Part shown: positions 50,283-58,894 of the stretch, piece by piece
How positions within the stretch are numbered: the stretch's first letter is position 1
Layout: every line of letters begins with the position of its first letter
NCBI RefSeq assembly: GCF_013761175.1
Contig: NZ_JACDUR010000005.1
Span: 344,970 to 408,969 of the forward strand
Reading direction: 5' to 3'
Length of the DNA: 64,000 nt
Source: Nonomuraea soli
GTDB lineage: Bacteria; Actinomycetota; Actinomycetes; Streptosporangiales; Streptosporangiaceae
Notes under the pieces: generated by a model
The model's database searches: none
What the model was told of the DNA's origin: nothing
The model's input: only the letters and a program-made list of their open reading frames with translations
Made by a program: the position numbers and the translations under genes

Positions 50283-50721
50283 CGACCCCCGCCCCCTCGC
50301 ACCCCAACCGCGCCAGCTCGTCCGCCCGTTCATTCCCCGGATCTCCGTTGTGCCCCTTCACCCACAACCACTCCACCCGATGCCTCCCCGCCGCCTCCTC
50401 CAGCCTCTGCCAGAGGTCGGCGTTCTTGACCGGCTCCCGCCCCGCCGTCTTCCACCCGTTGCGTTTCCATCCGGCGATCCACGACGTGATCCCGCTCCTC
50501 ACGTACGTGCTGTCCGTATACAGCCGCACCTCGCAGGGCCGTGTGAGCGCCTCCAGTGCCTGGATGGCCGCCATCAGCTCCATGCGGTTGTTCGTCGTGG
50601 CGGGTTCGCCGCCCTTCAGTTCCCGCTGGTGCCCGCCGTACTGCAGCAGGCATCCCCACCCGCCGGGCCCTGGGTTGCCTCGGCAGGCGCCGTCGGTGTA
50701 GATCACGACCACGTCCGTCAC
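50269..50721 (-). CDS. rnhA: Ribonuclease HI
   Basis: 150 aa. Cleaves the RNA strand of RNA-DNA hybrids. The four catalytic carboxylates and His are in IYTDGACRGNPGPGGWG (Asp), NNRMELMAAI (Glu), YTDSTYV (Asp) and KGHNGDPGNERADELA (His, Asp). GTG start at 50721 gives the normal family length. Divergent from the 716-aa gene; its 3' end overlaps the lipoprotein gene. Confidence 0.95.
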   Translation of the reverse strand: MTDVVVIYTDGACRGNPGPGGWGCLLQYGGHQRELKGGEPATTNNRMELMAAIQALEALTRPCEVRLYTDSTYVRSGITSWIAGWKRNGWKTAGREPVKNADLWQRLEEAAGRHRVEWLWVKGHNGDPGNERADELARLGCEGAGVVSSA

Positions 50722-50734
50722 CTCACCCAGCCTA

Positions 50735-50787
50735 GGTGCGTTCCGCACCGCGGCCCGAAGTTGTGGGTAATTGTGCGTGTACGCACC
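50735..50787. promoter_or_regulatory. Pair of related inverted repeats between rnhA and the 716-aa gene
   Basis: GGTGCG-ttc-CGCACC at 50735-50749 and GTGCGTGTACGCAC at 50773-50786 share GTGCG/CGCAC arms, about 38 bp apart, in the 91-bp gap between divergent genes. Possible paired operator for the 716-aa gene. Confidence 0.45.
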
Positions 50788-50812
50788 GCCCAAGGGGCGA
50801 GACAATCCGCGC

Positions 50813-52963
50813 ATGGCTGTGGCATGGGGCCCGGTGCGCGGGCGTGTGGTCTTCGACAGCACCTGGCAGCAGGGGGTGCGCGAGCAGCAGTCCACCGGCT
50901 TCTCGTGGACGGGGACGCGGTCGTTGCTGGTGACCGACTGGCCTGCGGTGTACGTGCATGACAGTGGCGGGATGGGGCTGGGGCGGGCGCCGGCGGTGGT
51001 GGCGCTCGATCCGGCGCGTGATCCTGAGGCGTCGATCGAGCTGGCCGACAACAGCACCAGGCTGGTGGCCGATCTGCGGTTGCCGCAGGGGCGGTCGATC
51101 AGGATGAGTTCCGGGGTGCTGCCTCCTGCGGCGCTGGCGACGTTGACGGGGCTGCGCGGGCGGTTGTTGCCGGACGCGGCGGCGGCCGACTTCGTGAGTC
51201 CGTGCGCGGTGTCGATCACGCCGCAGTTCGAGTCGCCGGAGGGGGTGGAGGCGGAGATCACGGCGTACGTGGTGCTGGCGGGCGGGCGGCTGATGGTGCG
51301 CGCTCGCGGTGAGGTGCTGGTGGAGTGGCCGGTGAACCGGGCGGCTCTGAGCGCGTACGGTCCCGCTTCTGTGCGGCTTCGCGGCGGCGCGCTTCTGGGC
51401 GGGCGCTTCCTGACGGGGGCGACGGTGCATCTGGCGACGGTCCAGGTGCGGCAGGCGTTCATGGCGGCGGCGTCGGCGCTGAACGAGGGGTCGGCCACGG
51501 TGGCGGTGCCGATGCGCCGGCCCTCCTCCACCGCTGGGTCGGCCGGGTTGTCGGCGCAGGTCACGATCAGGGGGCCGGTCCCGGGCAGGCCGGCGGCGAA
51601 GGCCGACTGCGTCCTCACCGACGACTCGCTGGAGTTCCAGGCCACCGACACCCAGCGGGTGGTCGCCGCGTTCGCGCTGGACGATCCGCAGTTGCGCGTC
51701 GCCGGTTCGGCCGAGCGGTTCGTGGTGTTCACGCCGGCGCACGGCCCGCTGGCGGTCACGTGCGACTCGGGCACGTTCGGGCGGCGCCTGCACGAGAACA
51801 CGAAGTTGCGCGAGGCCGCCGAGCGCACGCTGTCGTCGGGCATCCTGCCGGCCGAGCTGGCCGACGGCAGCCCGGTCGCGATCGCGTTCGCCGGGGACGG
51901 CATGCGTGTGAAGGGCCCTGACGTCAACGTCAGGATCGCCTACGACACGATCCGCGGCGTGGAAGGCGATCTGGCGGGGGCGCGTCCGGCGCTGCGGGTG
52001 TCGGCCGAACGCGGCGAGCACGTGATCGTCGCCCAGCCCGAGCTGGTCCAGGCGGCCCACATCGAGATCAAGGCGTGGAGCTACGCGAGCGCGACGCCCC
52101 GGCAGATCCCCGACCTCCTGCGTGCCGCGGTCGGCCTGGAGGAGGACTACCTGCTCTACACGATCTTCGGCCCCTTCTACGAGCTGCACGCCGCCCTGCT
52201 CGGCCAGGCCGAGGAGCTGCTCCCCGCGGAGTCGCCCGAGGAGCGTGCGCGTGTCGCGGCCGGGCTGCAGATCGGGCTCGGCGAGCTGCAGCGTCACCTC
52301 GACCAGGTCGCCTTCGTGCTGCCCGCGTTCCTGCGTCACCGCGACGCGCTGCTGATCAGGGCGGCCGGCGGCGGTGAGCCGGCCTGGCTGAAACAGGGCG
52401 AGGCGGCGATGCGCGCGGCGCTGGCGCCGACGCAGCGGATCGCGGCGGAGACGGCGCAGCTCGCCGCGCAGGTCTCCCGCCTCGTCGACCTCGACCCCGA
52501 TGCCCTGCCCAAGGTGAGTTACGCCGGAGCCGCCGTCTCGCTCGGCGCGGCGGCGCTGATCAACCCGGTCTTCGCCGTTTCCGGCCTGTCGCAGGCCTAC
52601 TCGGCGCGCACCCAGGGCGAGAAGCGCAAGGCTCACGTGACGGCCCAGTCGGAGCGCGGCTGGGCGACGGTCCTGGAGCGGTGGAACGCGCTGATCGCCT
52701 CCACCCTGCCGGTCCTCTCCTACGTGATCACCGAGAACGTCTTCGCCCTGCGCTGGGCGGCGGCGCGGCGCATCAGCACCGAGGTCGCCTCGGCGAAGGA
52801 GCCGGACGCCGCCCTGCGAGCGGTGGCGCGCCGCCTGGCCACGCTCGACGTGATGCGCAAGTACCCCGCCAGCCCCGCCGTACGGCTGCGCCGGGGCGAG
52901 ATCGCCGACCAGCTGCGCGCCCGCCGTGACTCCCTGTCCACCCCGCGCTTCACGGGCTTCTGA
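50813..52963 (+). CDS. Unrecognised 716-aa protein
   Basis: I do not recognise this family. Residues 1-240 and about 260-400 are beta-rich and look like two related modules; the second contains AAFALDDPQLRVAGSAERFV. From about 440 the protein becomes helical (LRAAVGLEEDYLLYTIFGPF, LGELQRHLDQVAFVLPAFL). There is one moderately hydrophobic stretch (SYAGAAVSLGAAALINPVFA, about 560-590), which could associate with a membrane. No signal peptide and no catalytic motif. ATG start without a strong Shine-Dalgarno sequence. Eleven bases separate it from the acidic 116-aa gene, so they form an operon. Confidence 0.75.
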   Translation: MAVAWGPVRGRVVFDSTWQQGVREQQSTGFSWTGTRSLLVTDWPAVYVHDSGGMGLGRAPAVVALDPARDPEASIELADNSTRLVADLRLPQGRSIRMSSGVLPPAALATLTGLRGRLLPDAAAADFVSPCAVSITPQFESPEGVEAEITAYVVLAGGRLMVRARGEVLVEWPVNRAALSAYGPASVRLRGGALLGGRFLTGATVHLATVQVRQAFMAAASALNEGSATVAVPMRRPSSTAGSAGLSAQVTIRGPVPGRPAAKADCVLTDDSLEFQATDTQRVVAAFALDDPQLRVAGSAERFVVFTPAHGPLAVTCDSGTFGRRLHENTKLREAAERTLSSGILPAELADGSPVAIAFAGDGMRVKGPDVNVRIAYDTIRGVEGDLAGARPALRVSAERGEHVIVAQPELVQAAHIEIKAWSYASATPRQIPDLLRAAVGLEEDYLLYTIFGPFYELHAALLGQAEELLPAESPEERARVAAGLQIGLGELQRHLDQVAFVLPAFLRHRDALLIRAAGGGEPAWLKQGEAAMRAALAPTQRIAAETAQLAAQVSRLVDLDPDALPKVSYAGAAVSLGAAALINPVFAVSGLSQAYSARTQGEKRKAHVTAQSERGWATVLERWNALIASTLPVLSYVITENVFALRWAAARRISTEVASAKEPDAALRAVARRLATLDVMRKYPASPAVRLRRGEIADQLRARRDSLSTPRFTGF

Positions 52964-52974
52964 GAGGACCCATC

Positions 52975-53325
52975 ATGTTCAGCAGCCAGTTCGACAAGGC
53001 CCGCCGCTACGCCGAGGCGTATGCCGGGCCGTCGGGCGAGACCCGGTTCTGGACCCCGGCGAAGGTGGCCGCGGCGGGGATCGCCGGGGCGGCCGCGGCC
53101 GGGCTCGTCGCCGCCGGGCTGGCGGACGACCCGTTCGCCGACGACCCGTTCGCCGAGGGTCCTGTCGCCGAGGGCCAGGTGGCGGACGGCGCGGGGCCGC
53201 CGGCCGCCGACGACGGGGGCGCGTGGTCGGTGCACTCCGACTGGACCGACGCCTCCGTGGGCGGCGACGGCGAGGGCTTCATGTACTTCTCCGACGGCGA
53301 CGTCAGCTTCACCGTCGACGGCTGA
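52975..53325 (+). CDS. Small acidic protein of unknown function, partner of the 716-aa protein
   Basis: 116 aa. A short amphipathic start (MFSSQFDKARRYAEAYAG), an Ala/Gly-rich hydrophobic segment (KVAAAGIAGAAAAGLVAAGL, about 29-50), then an acidic pseudo-repeat DDPFADDPFAEGPVAEG and an Asp/Gly-rich tail. The layout suggests a single membrane-interacting segment with an acidic extension. GAGAGG ribosome-binding site. Its 3' end overlaps the GlxA-type gene by 17 bp. Function unknown. Confidence 0.7.
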   Translation: MFSSQFDKARRYAEAYAGPSGETRFWTPAKVAAAGIAGAAAAGLVAAGLADDPFADDPFAEGPVAEGQVADGAGPPAADDGGAWSVHSDWTDASVGGDGEGFMYFSDGDVSFTVDG

Positions 53326-54259
53326 CCCACGAGTCGCGATAGGCCTGCGGGCTGGTCCCCACGATCCTCTTGAACTGGTCGCGGAAGGCCGTGGGCGAGC
53401 CGAACCCCACCTGGACCGCGATGCGCTCGACCGGTTCGTCCCCCGACTCCAGGAGGTGTTGTGCCCGCCGTACGCGTGCCCGGTTGAGCCACTTGAGCGG
53501 CGTGGTACCGGTCTGCTCGCGGAAGCGGCGGTTGAGCGTGCGCGTGCTCATGCCCGCCCTGGCGGCGATCTCGGCCAGCGTCAGCGGCCGGTCCAGGTGG
53601 TCGCCGATCCATCGCAGCACCGGTTCCATGAGCGAGCCGCGCGGCGCGGGCGGCTGGTCGTGCACGATGAACTGCGTCTGGCCGCCCTCGCGTTCGAGCG
53701 GCATGACCGACAGCCGGGCGGCGTCGGCGGCGACGGCGGCGCCGTGGTCGCGGCGGATGAGGTGCAGGCACAGGTCGAGCCCGGCGGCGGCGCCCGCCGA
53801 GGTGAGGAACTGGCCGGCGTCGACGTAGAGCACGCCGGGGTCCACGGTGATCTCGGGGTGCAGCTCGGCGAGGGTGTGCGCGGCGAGCCAGTGGGTGGTC
53901 GCGCGGCGGCCGTCGAGCAGCCCGGTGGCGGCGAGCGTGAACGCGCCGGAGCAGATGGAGGCGATCCTGGCGCCGCGTGCCGCGGCCTCGCGCAGCGCCG
54001 CGATCACCTCGTCGGGCACCGGCGTCAGCGGGTCGGCCCGGCCGGGCAGGATGATCGTCCCGGCCGCGGCCAGCGCCTCCAGCCCCCACGGGGCCCGCAT
54101 CACGAACCCGCCCGCCTCGACCTCCGGCTCGGGCGCGCAGACCCTGACCTCGTACGGCACGCGCCCGCCCGGCAGCCTGGTGCGCGCGAAGACCTCCAGC
54201 GGGGTGGCCAGGTCGAAGGCGACGACCTCGGGCAGGGCCAGGACAGCCACGGTGTGCAT
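53309..54259 (-). CDS. GlxA-type AraC regulator with DJ-1/PfpI-like sensor domain
   Basis: 316 aa. The N-terminal DJ-1/PfpI-like domain (about 1-180) includes ASICSGAFTLAATGLLDGR. The C-terminal AraC helix-turn-helix pair is at about 210-310 (LTLAEIAARAGMSTRTLNRR and RIAVQVGFGSPTAFRDQFKR). ATG at 54259; GTG at 54268 is possible. Divergent from a stand-alone DJ-1/PfpI gene, its probable target. Signal unknown. Confidence 0.9.
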   Translation of the reverse strand: MHTVAVLALPEVVAFDLATPLEVFARTRLPGGRVPYEVRVCAPEPEVEAGGFVMRAPWGLEALAAAGTIILPGRADPLTPVPDEVIAALREAAARGARIASICSGAFTLAATGLLDGRRATTHWLAAHTLAELHPEITVDPGVLYVDAGQFLTSAGAAAGLDLCLHLIRRDHGAAVAADAARLSVMPLEREGGQTQFIVHDQPPAPRGSLMEPVLRWIGDHLDRPLTLAEIAARAGMSTRTLNRRFREQTGTTPLKWLNRARVRRAQHLLESGDEPVERIAVQVGFGSPTAFRDQFKRIVGTSPQAYRDSWVSRRR

Positions 54260-54350
54260 GACCGCCACCCTAGAAGCGCTGGCGAGAATCCGTGGACACC
54301 CGGCAATCCTGCCACTGCCGTACCCGCGTGCCCGTCACTAGCGTGGCCGC

Positions 54351-54965
54351 ATGCTCACCCAGTTCGTTCTCTTCGACGGTTTCGACCCCCTGGACGTCAT
54401 CGGCCCCTACGAGGTCCTGCACGCGGGCGGGACTACCGTCGAGCTGGCCTGCGCGGAAGGGCCGCGCGACGTCGTCAGCGGCCTCGGCCTGTCGCTGCGC
54501 GCCGTCGCCCGGCTCGACCCCGATCGCGCCGACGTGATCGTCGTCCCCGGCGCCGCGGGCCGCCTGCCCGCCGGTGACGACGACGTGGCGCCCGACAGCA
54601 TCCCCGGCATCCTGCTGGCCACGCTCTCCACCGGGCTGCCCGCCGTACTCAAGCACGCCCTCGACCTGCCGGACGTGACGGTCGCGACCGTGTGCGGCGG
54701 CTCGCTGATCCTGGCGATGGCCGGGCTGATCGGCGACCGGCACGCCACGACCAACCATCTCGGCCTGCACCTGCTGCCCGGCCTCGGCGTGCACGCGGTC
54801 GACGCGCGGGTGGTCGACGACGGCGACCTGGTGACGGCGGCCGGCGTCACGTCGGGGGTGGATCTCGGCCTGTACCTCCTGGAACGGCGTTTCGGGCCGG
54901 CCAGGGCGATCGAGGTCGAGAGGCTCTTCGCCCACGAGCGCCGCGGCACGGTCTGGCGGCCGTGA
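54351..54965 (+). CDS. DJ-1/PfpI family protein
   Basis: 204 aa. DJ-1 fold with the nucleophile-elbow cysteine in TVCGGSLILAMAGL and the N-terminal VLFDGFDPLDVIGPYEVL typical of the GlxA/isonitrile-hydratase-like subgroup. Divergent from the GlxA-type regulator, which carries the same domain fused to an AraC DNA-binding part. Possible roles are isonitrile hydration, glyoxal detoxification or amidase activity; sequence alone does not decide. Confidence 0.85.
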   Translation: MLTQFVLFDGFDPLDVIGPYEVLHAGGTTVELACAEGPRDVVSGLGLSLRAVARLDPDRADVIVVPGAAGRLPAGDDDVAPDSIPGILLATLSTGLPAVLKHALDLPDVTVATVCGGSLILAMAGLIGDRHATTNHLGLHLLPGLGVHAVDARVVDDGDLVTAAGVTSGVDLGLYLLERRFGPARAIEVERLFAHERRGTVWRP

Positions 54966-55011
54966 TCGGCGTGTGATCCGCGCGTGACCCGCTCGCGTGG
55001 ACAATGGCGGC

Positions 55012-55383
55012 ATGGCCGACCACGACGCCACCCAGCTGATCGACGCCTACTGCGCGGCCTGGAGCGAACCGGATCCGGGCAGGCGACGCGAGATCCTCGG
55101 CGGGGTGTGGGCCGACGGCGGCACCTACACCGACCCGAACGTGCACGCCGTGGGGCTGGACGACCTGCTCGCCCACATCGGGTCCGTCGTCGCGCGCCGG
55201 CCGGGCGCCAGGGTCGTGCGCACCAGCCGGGTCGACGTCCACCACGGCCTGGCGCGGTTCGCCTGGCAGGTCGTGCAGGCTGACGGCACGGCCCTGCCGG
55301 AGGGGCTGGACCTGGCCGAGTTCACCGGCGACGGGCGGATCCGCCGCATCGTCGGCTTCTTCGGCCCGCTCGCGAAGGCCTGA
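55012..55383 (+). CDS. SnoaL-like/NTF2-fold small protein
   Basis: 123 aa. NTF2-like cone fold suggested by IDAYCAAWSEPD, WADGGTYTDPNVHAVG, RFAWQVV and FTGDGRIRRIVGFFG, a pattern common to SnoaL-like isomerases/cyclases and orphan NTF2 proteins. ATG chosen; GTG at 54997 would add five residues. It follows the DJ-1 gene by about 46 bp on the same strand and may be co-transcribed. Function unknown. Confidence 0.8.
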   Translation: MADHDATQLIDAYCAAWSEPDPGRRREILGGVWADGGTYTDPNVHAVGLDDLLAHIGSVVARRPGARVVRTSRVDVHHGLARFAWQVVQADGTALPEGLDLAEFTGDGRIRRIVGFFGPLAKA

Positions 55384-55454
55384 CGCTCGGCACAGAGCTC
55401 GGCTTGGCAGGGGGTATAGCGCGCGGCCTCGCCCAGGCGTAGCTCGCGGAGGGG

Positions 55455-56543
55455 TCAGCGGGCCGGTTCCGTCACCGGGCTGCGCGGCCACGCCTGGGCC
55501 GCGCCCGAGTGGTCGTACTCCGGCTGGCACAACACCAGCGCCAGATCGTCGTCGAAGTCGCCCCTGGCATGTGCGAGCACCATGTCGTGCACCCCCTGCA
55601 GGGCGTCCTCGAGCTGGGGACGGGTGAGGCAGGCGCGCACGCGCTCGTCGAGCGCGAACATCTGCCCGCCCGGGTCGCGCGCCTCGACCAGGCCGTCGGT
55701 GTAGAACAGCAGCCGCTGGTTGCCGCCGACGATCGCCGTGATCATCGTGGGGTCCGGGTCGAGCCCGAGCGGCGGCGCCGGGTCCGGCGCGCACAGCACG
55801 TCGAGGCGGTGCCCGATGCGCACCGGCGGGTGGTGGCCGCAGTTGACCAGCCGTACCAGCCCTGGCGCGAACTCCGCCAGCAGCACGGTGACGAAGTCCT
55901 CCTCGTCGAGGTCTGCGCCGAGGCGCCTGTCCATCGCCTTGGCCAGGTCGACCAGGTCCTGAGCGTGGAAGACCGCCTCGCGGAAGCTGCGCAGCACGTC
56001 CGCGGCCTGGGAGACGGCCTGCAGCCCCTTGCCTTTCACGTCCCCGATGATCAGCCGCACCCCGAACGGGGTGAAGGCGACGTCGAACAGGTCTCCGCCG
56101 ATCAGGGCCTGGCGCGCGGCCGAGCGGTAGCGGTGGGCGAAGGCCAGCCCGCCGACGCGGGCGGGGATGGGGCGCAGCAGCGCGCGCTGGGCGACCTCGG
56201 CGACCTGGGACAGGTCGGCCAGCCGCGACAGCTCGCTCTCCCGGTGTCCGCGCACGTGCGCGGCGATGGTGGCGAACACGCCGCCGACCATCACGGTGAC
56301 GGTGTGCACGACGTGGTCGGCGGTGACGAGGGTCTGTTCCAGTACGCCGGTCATGGTCGCCAGCACCACGGCGAAGATCCCGGCCATCGCGGTGCGCGCG
56401 GCGACCGACCGCGCGGAGATGATCAGCGGCCCGGCGATCAGCAGCCCGGCCAGGTGCACGCCCGGGCCCAGCATCACGTCCGCTGACGCGATGGCCAGAC
56501 TGGTCAGGAGCGCGAATCCCACCCACGCTCGCTCGATGTGCAC
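55455..56543 (-). CDS. Membrane-anchored SpoIIE-type PP2C serine phosphatase
   Basis: 362 aa. Three to four N-terminal membrane helices (about 1-95), a short coiled linker (ESELSRLADLSQVAEVAQRA), and a SpoIIE phosphatase domain (about 120-345) with metal-binding segments GGDLFDVA, IGDVKGKGLQA, NCGHHPPVRI, LLFYTDGLVEARD and DFDDDLALVL. Such proteins typically dephosphorylate anti-anti-sigma factors. GTG start. Divergent from the NB-ARC gene; no RsbV or RsbW partner is in the window. Confidence 0.92.
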   Translation of the reverse strand: MHIERAWVGFALLTSLAIASADVMLGPGVHLAGLLIAGPLIISARSVAARTAMAGIFAVVLATMTGVLEQTLVTADHVVHTVTVMVGGVFATIAAHVRGHRESELSRLADLSQVAEVAQRALLRPIPARVGGLAFAHRYRSAARQALIGGDLFDVAFTPFGVRLIIGDVKGKGLQAVSQAADVLRSFREAVFHAQDLVDLAKAMDRRLGADLDEEDFVTVLLAEFAPGLVRLVNCGHHPPVRIGHRLDVLCAPDPAPPLGLDPDPTMITAIVGGNQRLLFYTDGLVEARDPGGQMFALDERVRACLTRPQLEDALQGVHDMVLAHARGDFDDDLALVLCQPEYDHSGAAQAWPRSPVTEPAR

Positions 56544-56663
56544 GAGAAAGTACCGCCTCGCCGGATTGCTTTGCCTGTGGCAACTATCTCACCATGCGTC
56601 AGCTCTCGCACACGGTCCGCGAAAGAGTACGCTGTGGTCTTCTCCTCACGGGAGGTGAATGCC

Positions 56664-58724
56664 GTGAACCTGCGGACGGGCAATCTCCCGGCCGAGTCGA
56701 CGAGTTTCGTCGACCGGGAGCGCGAGCTGGCCGAGCTGCGGCGCCTCGTGGGCGGATCGCGCCTGGTGACGCTGACCGGCGTCGGCGGGGTGGGCAAGTC
56801 GCGGCTGGCGCTGCGCCTGGCGTCCCAGCTGGCGCACGCGTACGCCGACGGCGTCTGGTTCGTGGAGCTGTCGAGCCTGCAGGAGCCCGCGCTGCTGGCG
56901 CACACCGTCGCGCTGACGCTCGGCGTGCCCGACCAGTCCGCCCGCCTGCCCGGGGAGGTGCTGGCCGAGTACCTCGCGGGCAGGCGCTTGCTGATCGTCT
57001 GGGACACCTGCGAGCACATGATCGCGGCCTGTGCCGATCTGGCCGCTGCCCTGCTGCGTGCCGCGCCGGGGCTGCACCTGGTGGTCACCAGCCGCGTCAG
57101 GCTCGGGCTGAGCGAGGAGCGCCTGTTCACCGTCGAGCCGCTGGCCGTACCGGAACCCGGCGAGATCGGCCCCGACTACACCACGCAGCCCGCCGTGGTC
57201 CTGTTCGCCGAACGGGCCCGCGCCGTCGCGCCGTCGTTCACGCTGACCCCGCAGGTCGCCGCCATCTGCCACCGCCTCGACGGGCTGCCGCTGGCGATCG
57301 AGCTGGCCGCCGCCCGCCAGCGGGTCATGACGGTGCAGGAGATCACCGACCACCTCGCCGACCGTTTCCACCTGCTCACCGGCACACCCCACGGCGATCC
57401 TCGCCACCAGACGCTGCGCACCACGATCGGCTGGAGCCACGAGCTGTGCGAGCCGAAGGAACGGCTGCTGTGGGCCCGCCTGTCGGTGTTCGCCGGGCTG
57501 TTCGACCTCGACGCCGCCACCACCGTCTGCGCCGACGAGGCGCTCTCGCCCGCCGAGATCACCCACGTGCTGCGCGCCCTGGTCGACAAGTCGATCGTGC
57601 AGCGCCTGCCCGAGGGTTACCGCATGCTCGACACCATCCGTGAGTACGGCGCGCAGTGGCTGGCCGAGCTCGGCCAGGACGAGCCGCTCCGGCGCGGGCA
57701 CCGCGACTACTTCCTGGGCCTGGCGCGCTGGTTCTACGCCGACTGGTACGGCCCGCGGCAGATCGAGTGGTACGACCGCCTGCGACGCCGGTTGCCCGAC
57801 ATCCGCACGGCCCTCGACTACTCCTTCTCCCGCCCGGACCAGCAGCTGGCCGGGCTCGACCTGGCCGGGTGCCTCATCTACTGCTGGGTCTGCCTCGGCA
57901 TGGTCCGCGAGGGCCGGCTGCACCTCGACCGCGGCCTGTCCCTGGCCGTCGAGCAGGGTCCCGAGCTGGCCCGCGCCCTGTGGGCCTCCGGCTGGGTCAC
58001 CCTCACCCAGGGCGACTACGAGCGGGGCCAGGTGCGGCTCGAACACGCCCTGCGTGTCGCCGACGAGCTCGGCGACCTCGAAGCCCTCCCCCACGCGGGC
58101 GCCATCACCGCGGTCGCGCCCGCGCTCGCCGGCCGCAACGACGACGCGGAACGCCTGTGCGGCGAGGTCCTGGCCCTGGTCGGCTCGCGTCACCACGACT
58201 GCCTGTTCGTCGTCCACATCCACCGGCTCATCGCCCGCGCCCAGAGCGGCGACCTCGACGGCGCCCTGGAGACCGTACGCACCATCCGCGAGCTGTCCGA
58301 CCGCCACGGCGAGGTGTGGGCACGCTCCTACGCCGACGCGTTCGGCGCGGGGGTCCAGCTGGGCCTGGGCGACTTCGCCGCGGCCGCCGCCTCGGCCCGC
58401 GCGGCCATCCGCGTCAAGTCGTCGCTCAACGACGCGCTCGGGCTGGCCATCTCCTTCACCAACCTCGCGCTGGCCACCGCCTTCCTCGGCGACGCCGCCC
58501 GGGGCGCGACGCTGCTGGGCATCGCGACGGCCCAGTGGCAGGTCGCCGGTTCGGTGGTCGCGCAGACCTCACCGGCCTTCGTGGCCGCGCACACGAGGTG
58601 CGAGGAGCACTGCCGCGCGGCGGTGGGCGACCAGGCGTTCGAGCACGCCTTCGGCGAGGGCGAGGAGATGGACCTGCGGGCGGCGCTCGCCTACGCGCTC
58701 CATGACCCGGGCCGCCGGCGATGA
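56664..58724 (+). CDS. NB-ARC/TPR signalling ATPase lacking a DNA-binding domain
   Basis: 686 aa. N-terminal FVDRERELAELRRLV, Walker A GVGGVGKSRLALRLA, Walker B RLLIVWDTCEHM, and sensor/GxP region DGLPLAIELAAARQRV define an AfsR/LuxR-type NB-ARC ATPase; helical TPR-like repeats run from about 360 to the end. Unlike most relatives there is no C-terminal LuxR helix-turn-helix and no N-terminal SARP domain. GTG at 56664 chosen because GGAGGT lies 7 nt upstream; in-frame upstream starts exist. Divergent from the phosphatase gene. Confidence 0.88.
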   Translation: MNLRTGNLPAESTSFVDRERELAELRRLVGGSRLVTLTGVGGVGKSRLALRLASQLAHAYADGVWFVELSSLQEPALLAHTVALTLGVPDQSARLPGEVLAEYLAGRRLLIVWDTCEHMIAACADLAAALLRAAPGLHLVVTSRVRLGLSEERLFTVEPLAVPEPGEIGPDYTTQPAVVLFAERARAVAPSFTLTPQVAAICHRLDGLPLAIELAAARQRVMTVQEITDHLADRFHLLTGTPHGDPRHQTLRTTIGWSHELCEPKERLLWARLSVFAGLFDLDAATTVCADEALSPAEITHVLRALVDKSIVQRLPEGYRMLDTIREYGAQWLAELGQDEPLRRGHRDYFLGLARWFYADWYGPRQIEWYDRLRRRLPDIRTALDYSFSRPDQQLAGLDLAGCLIYCWVCLGMVREGRLHLDRGLSLAVEQGPELARALWASGWVTLTQGDYERGQVRLEHALRVADELGDLEALPHAGAITAVAPALAGRNDDAERLCGEVLALVGSRHHDCLFVVHIHRLIARAQSGDLDGALETVRTIRELSDRHGEVWARSYADAFGAGVQLGLGDFAAAAASARAAIRVKSSLNDALGLAISFTNLALATAFLGDAARGATLLGIATAQWQVAGSVVAQTSPAFVAAHTRCEEHCRAAVGDQAFEHAFGEGEEMDLRAALAYALHDPGRRR

Positions 58725-58894
58725 CCTCGCGCCCCATTACTCCGTTCGATCAGCACCAGGTCATGGACAGCGCGACGCCCTCACCCACCGGCCCATGGAC
58801 CTGACGGACGACGAGCAGGCTCTGGTCGGGCGAACGATCGCCGAACTCGGCGGTGAGTAACCCCCCTACAGCCCCATCGGCGGGCAGGCACGCC
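58725..58894. other. Intergenic region with two tiny ORFs
   Basis: Between the NB-ARC and GNAT stops. A 27-codon ORF starts at ATG 58721, overlapping the NB-ARC stop. A 21-codon ORF at 58795-58860 encodes MDLTDDEQALVGRTIAELGG and one more residue. The second looks like a protein tail and may be a remnant. No hairpin or promoter is evident. Confidence 0.3.

Noticed and set aside
58721..58804. 27-codon ORF overlapping the NB-ARC stop (ATGA)
   Set aside because: Too short, with no homology I can recognise; the overlap occurs by chance often in GC-rich DNA.
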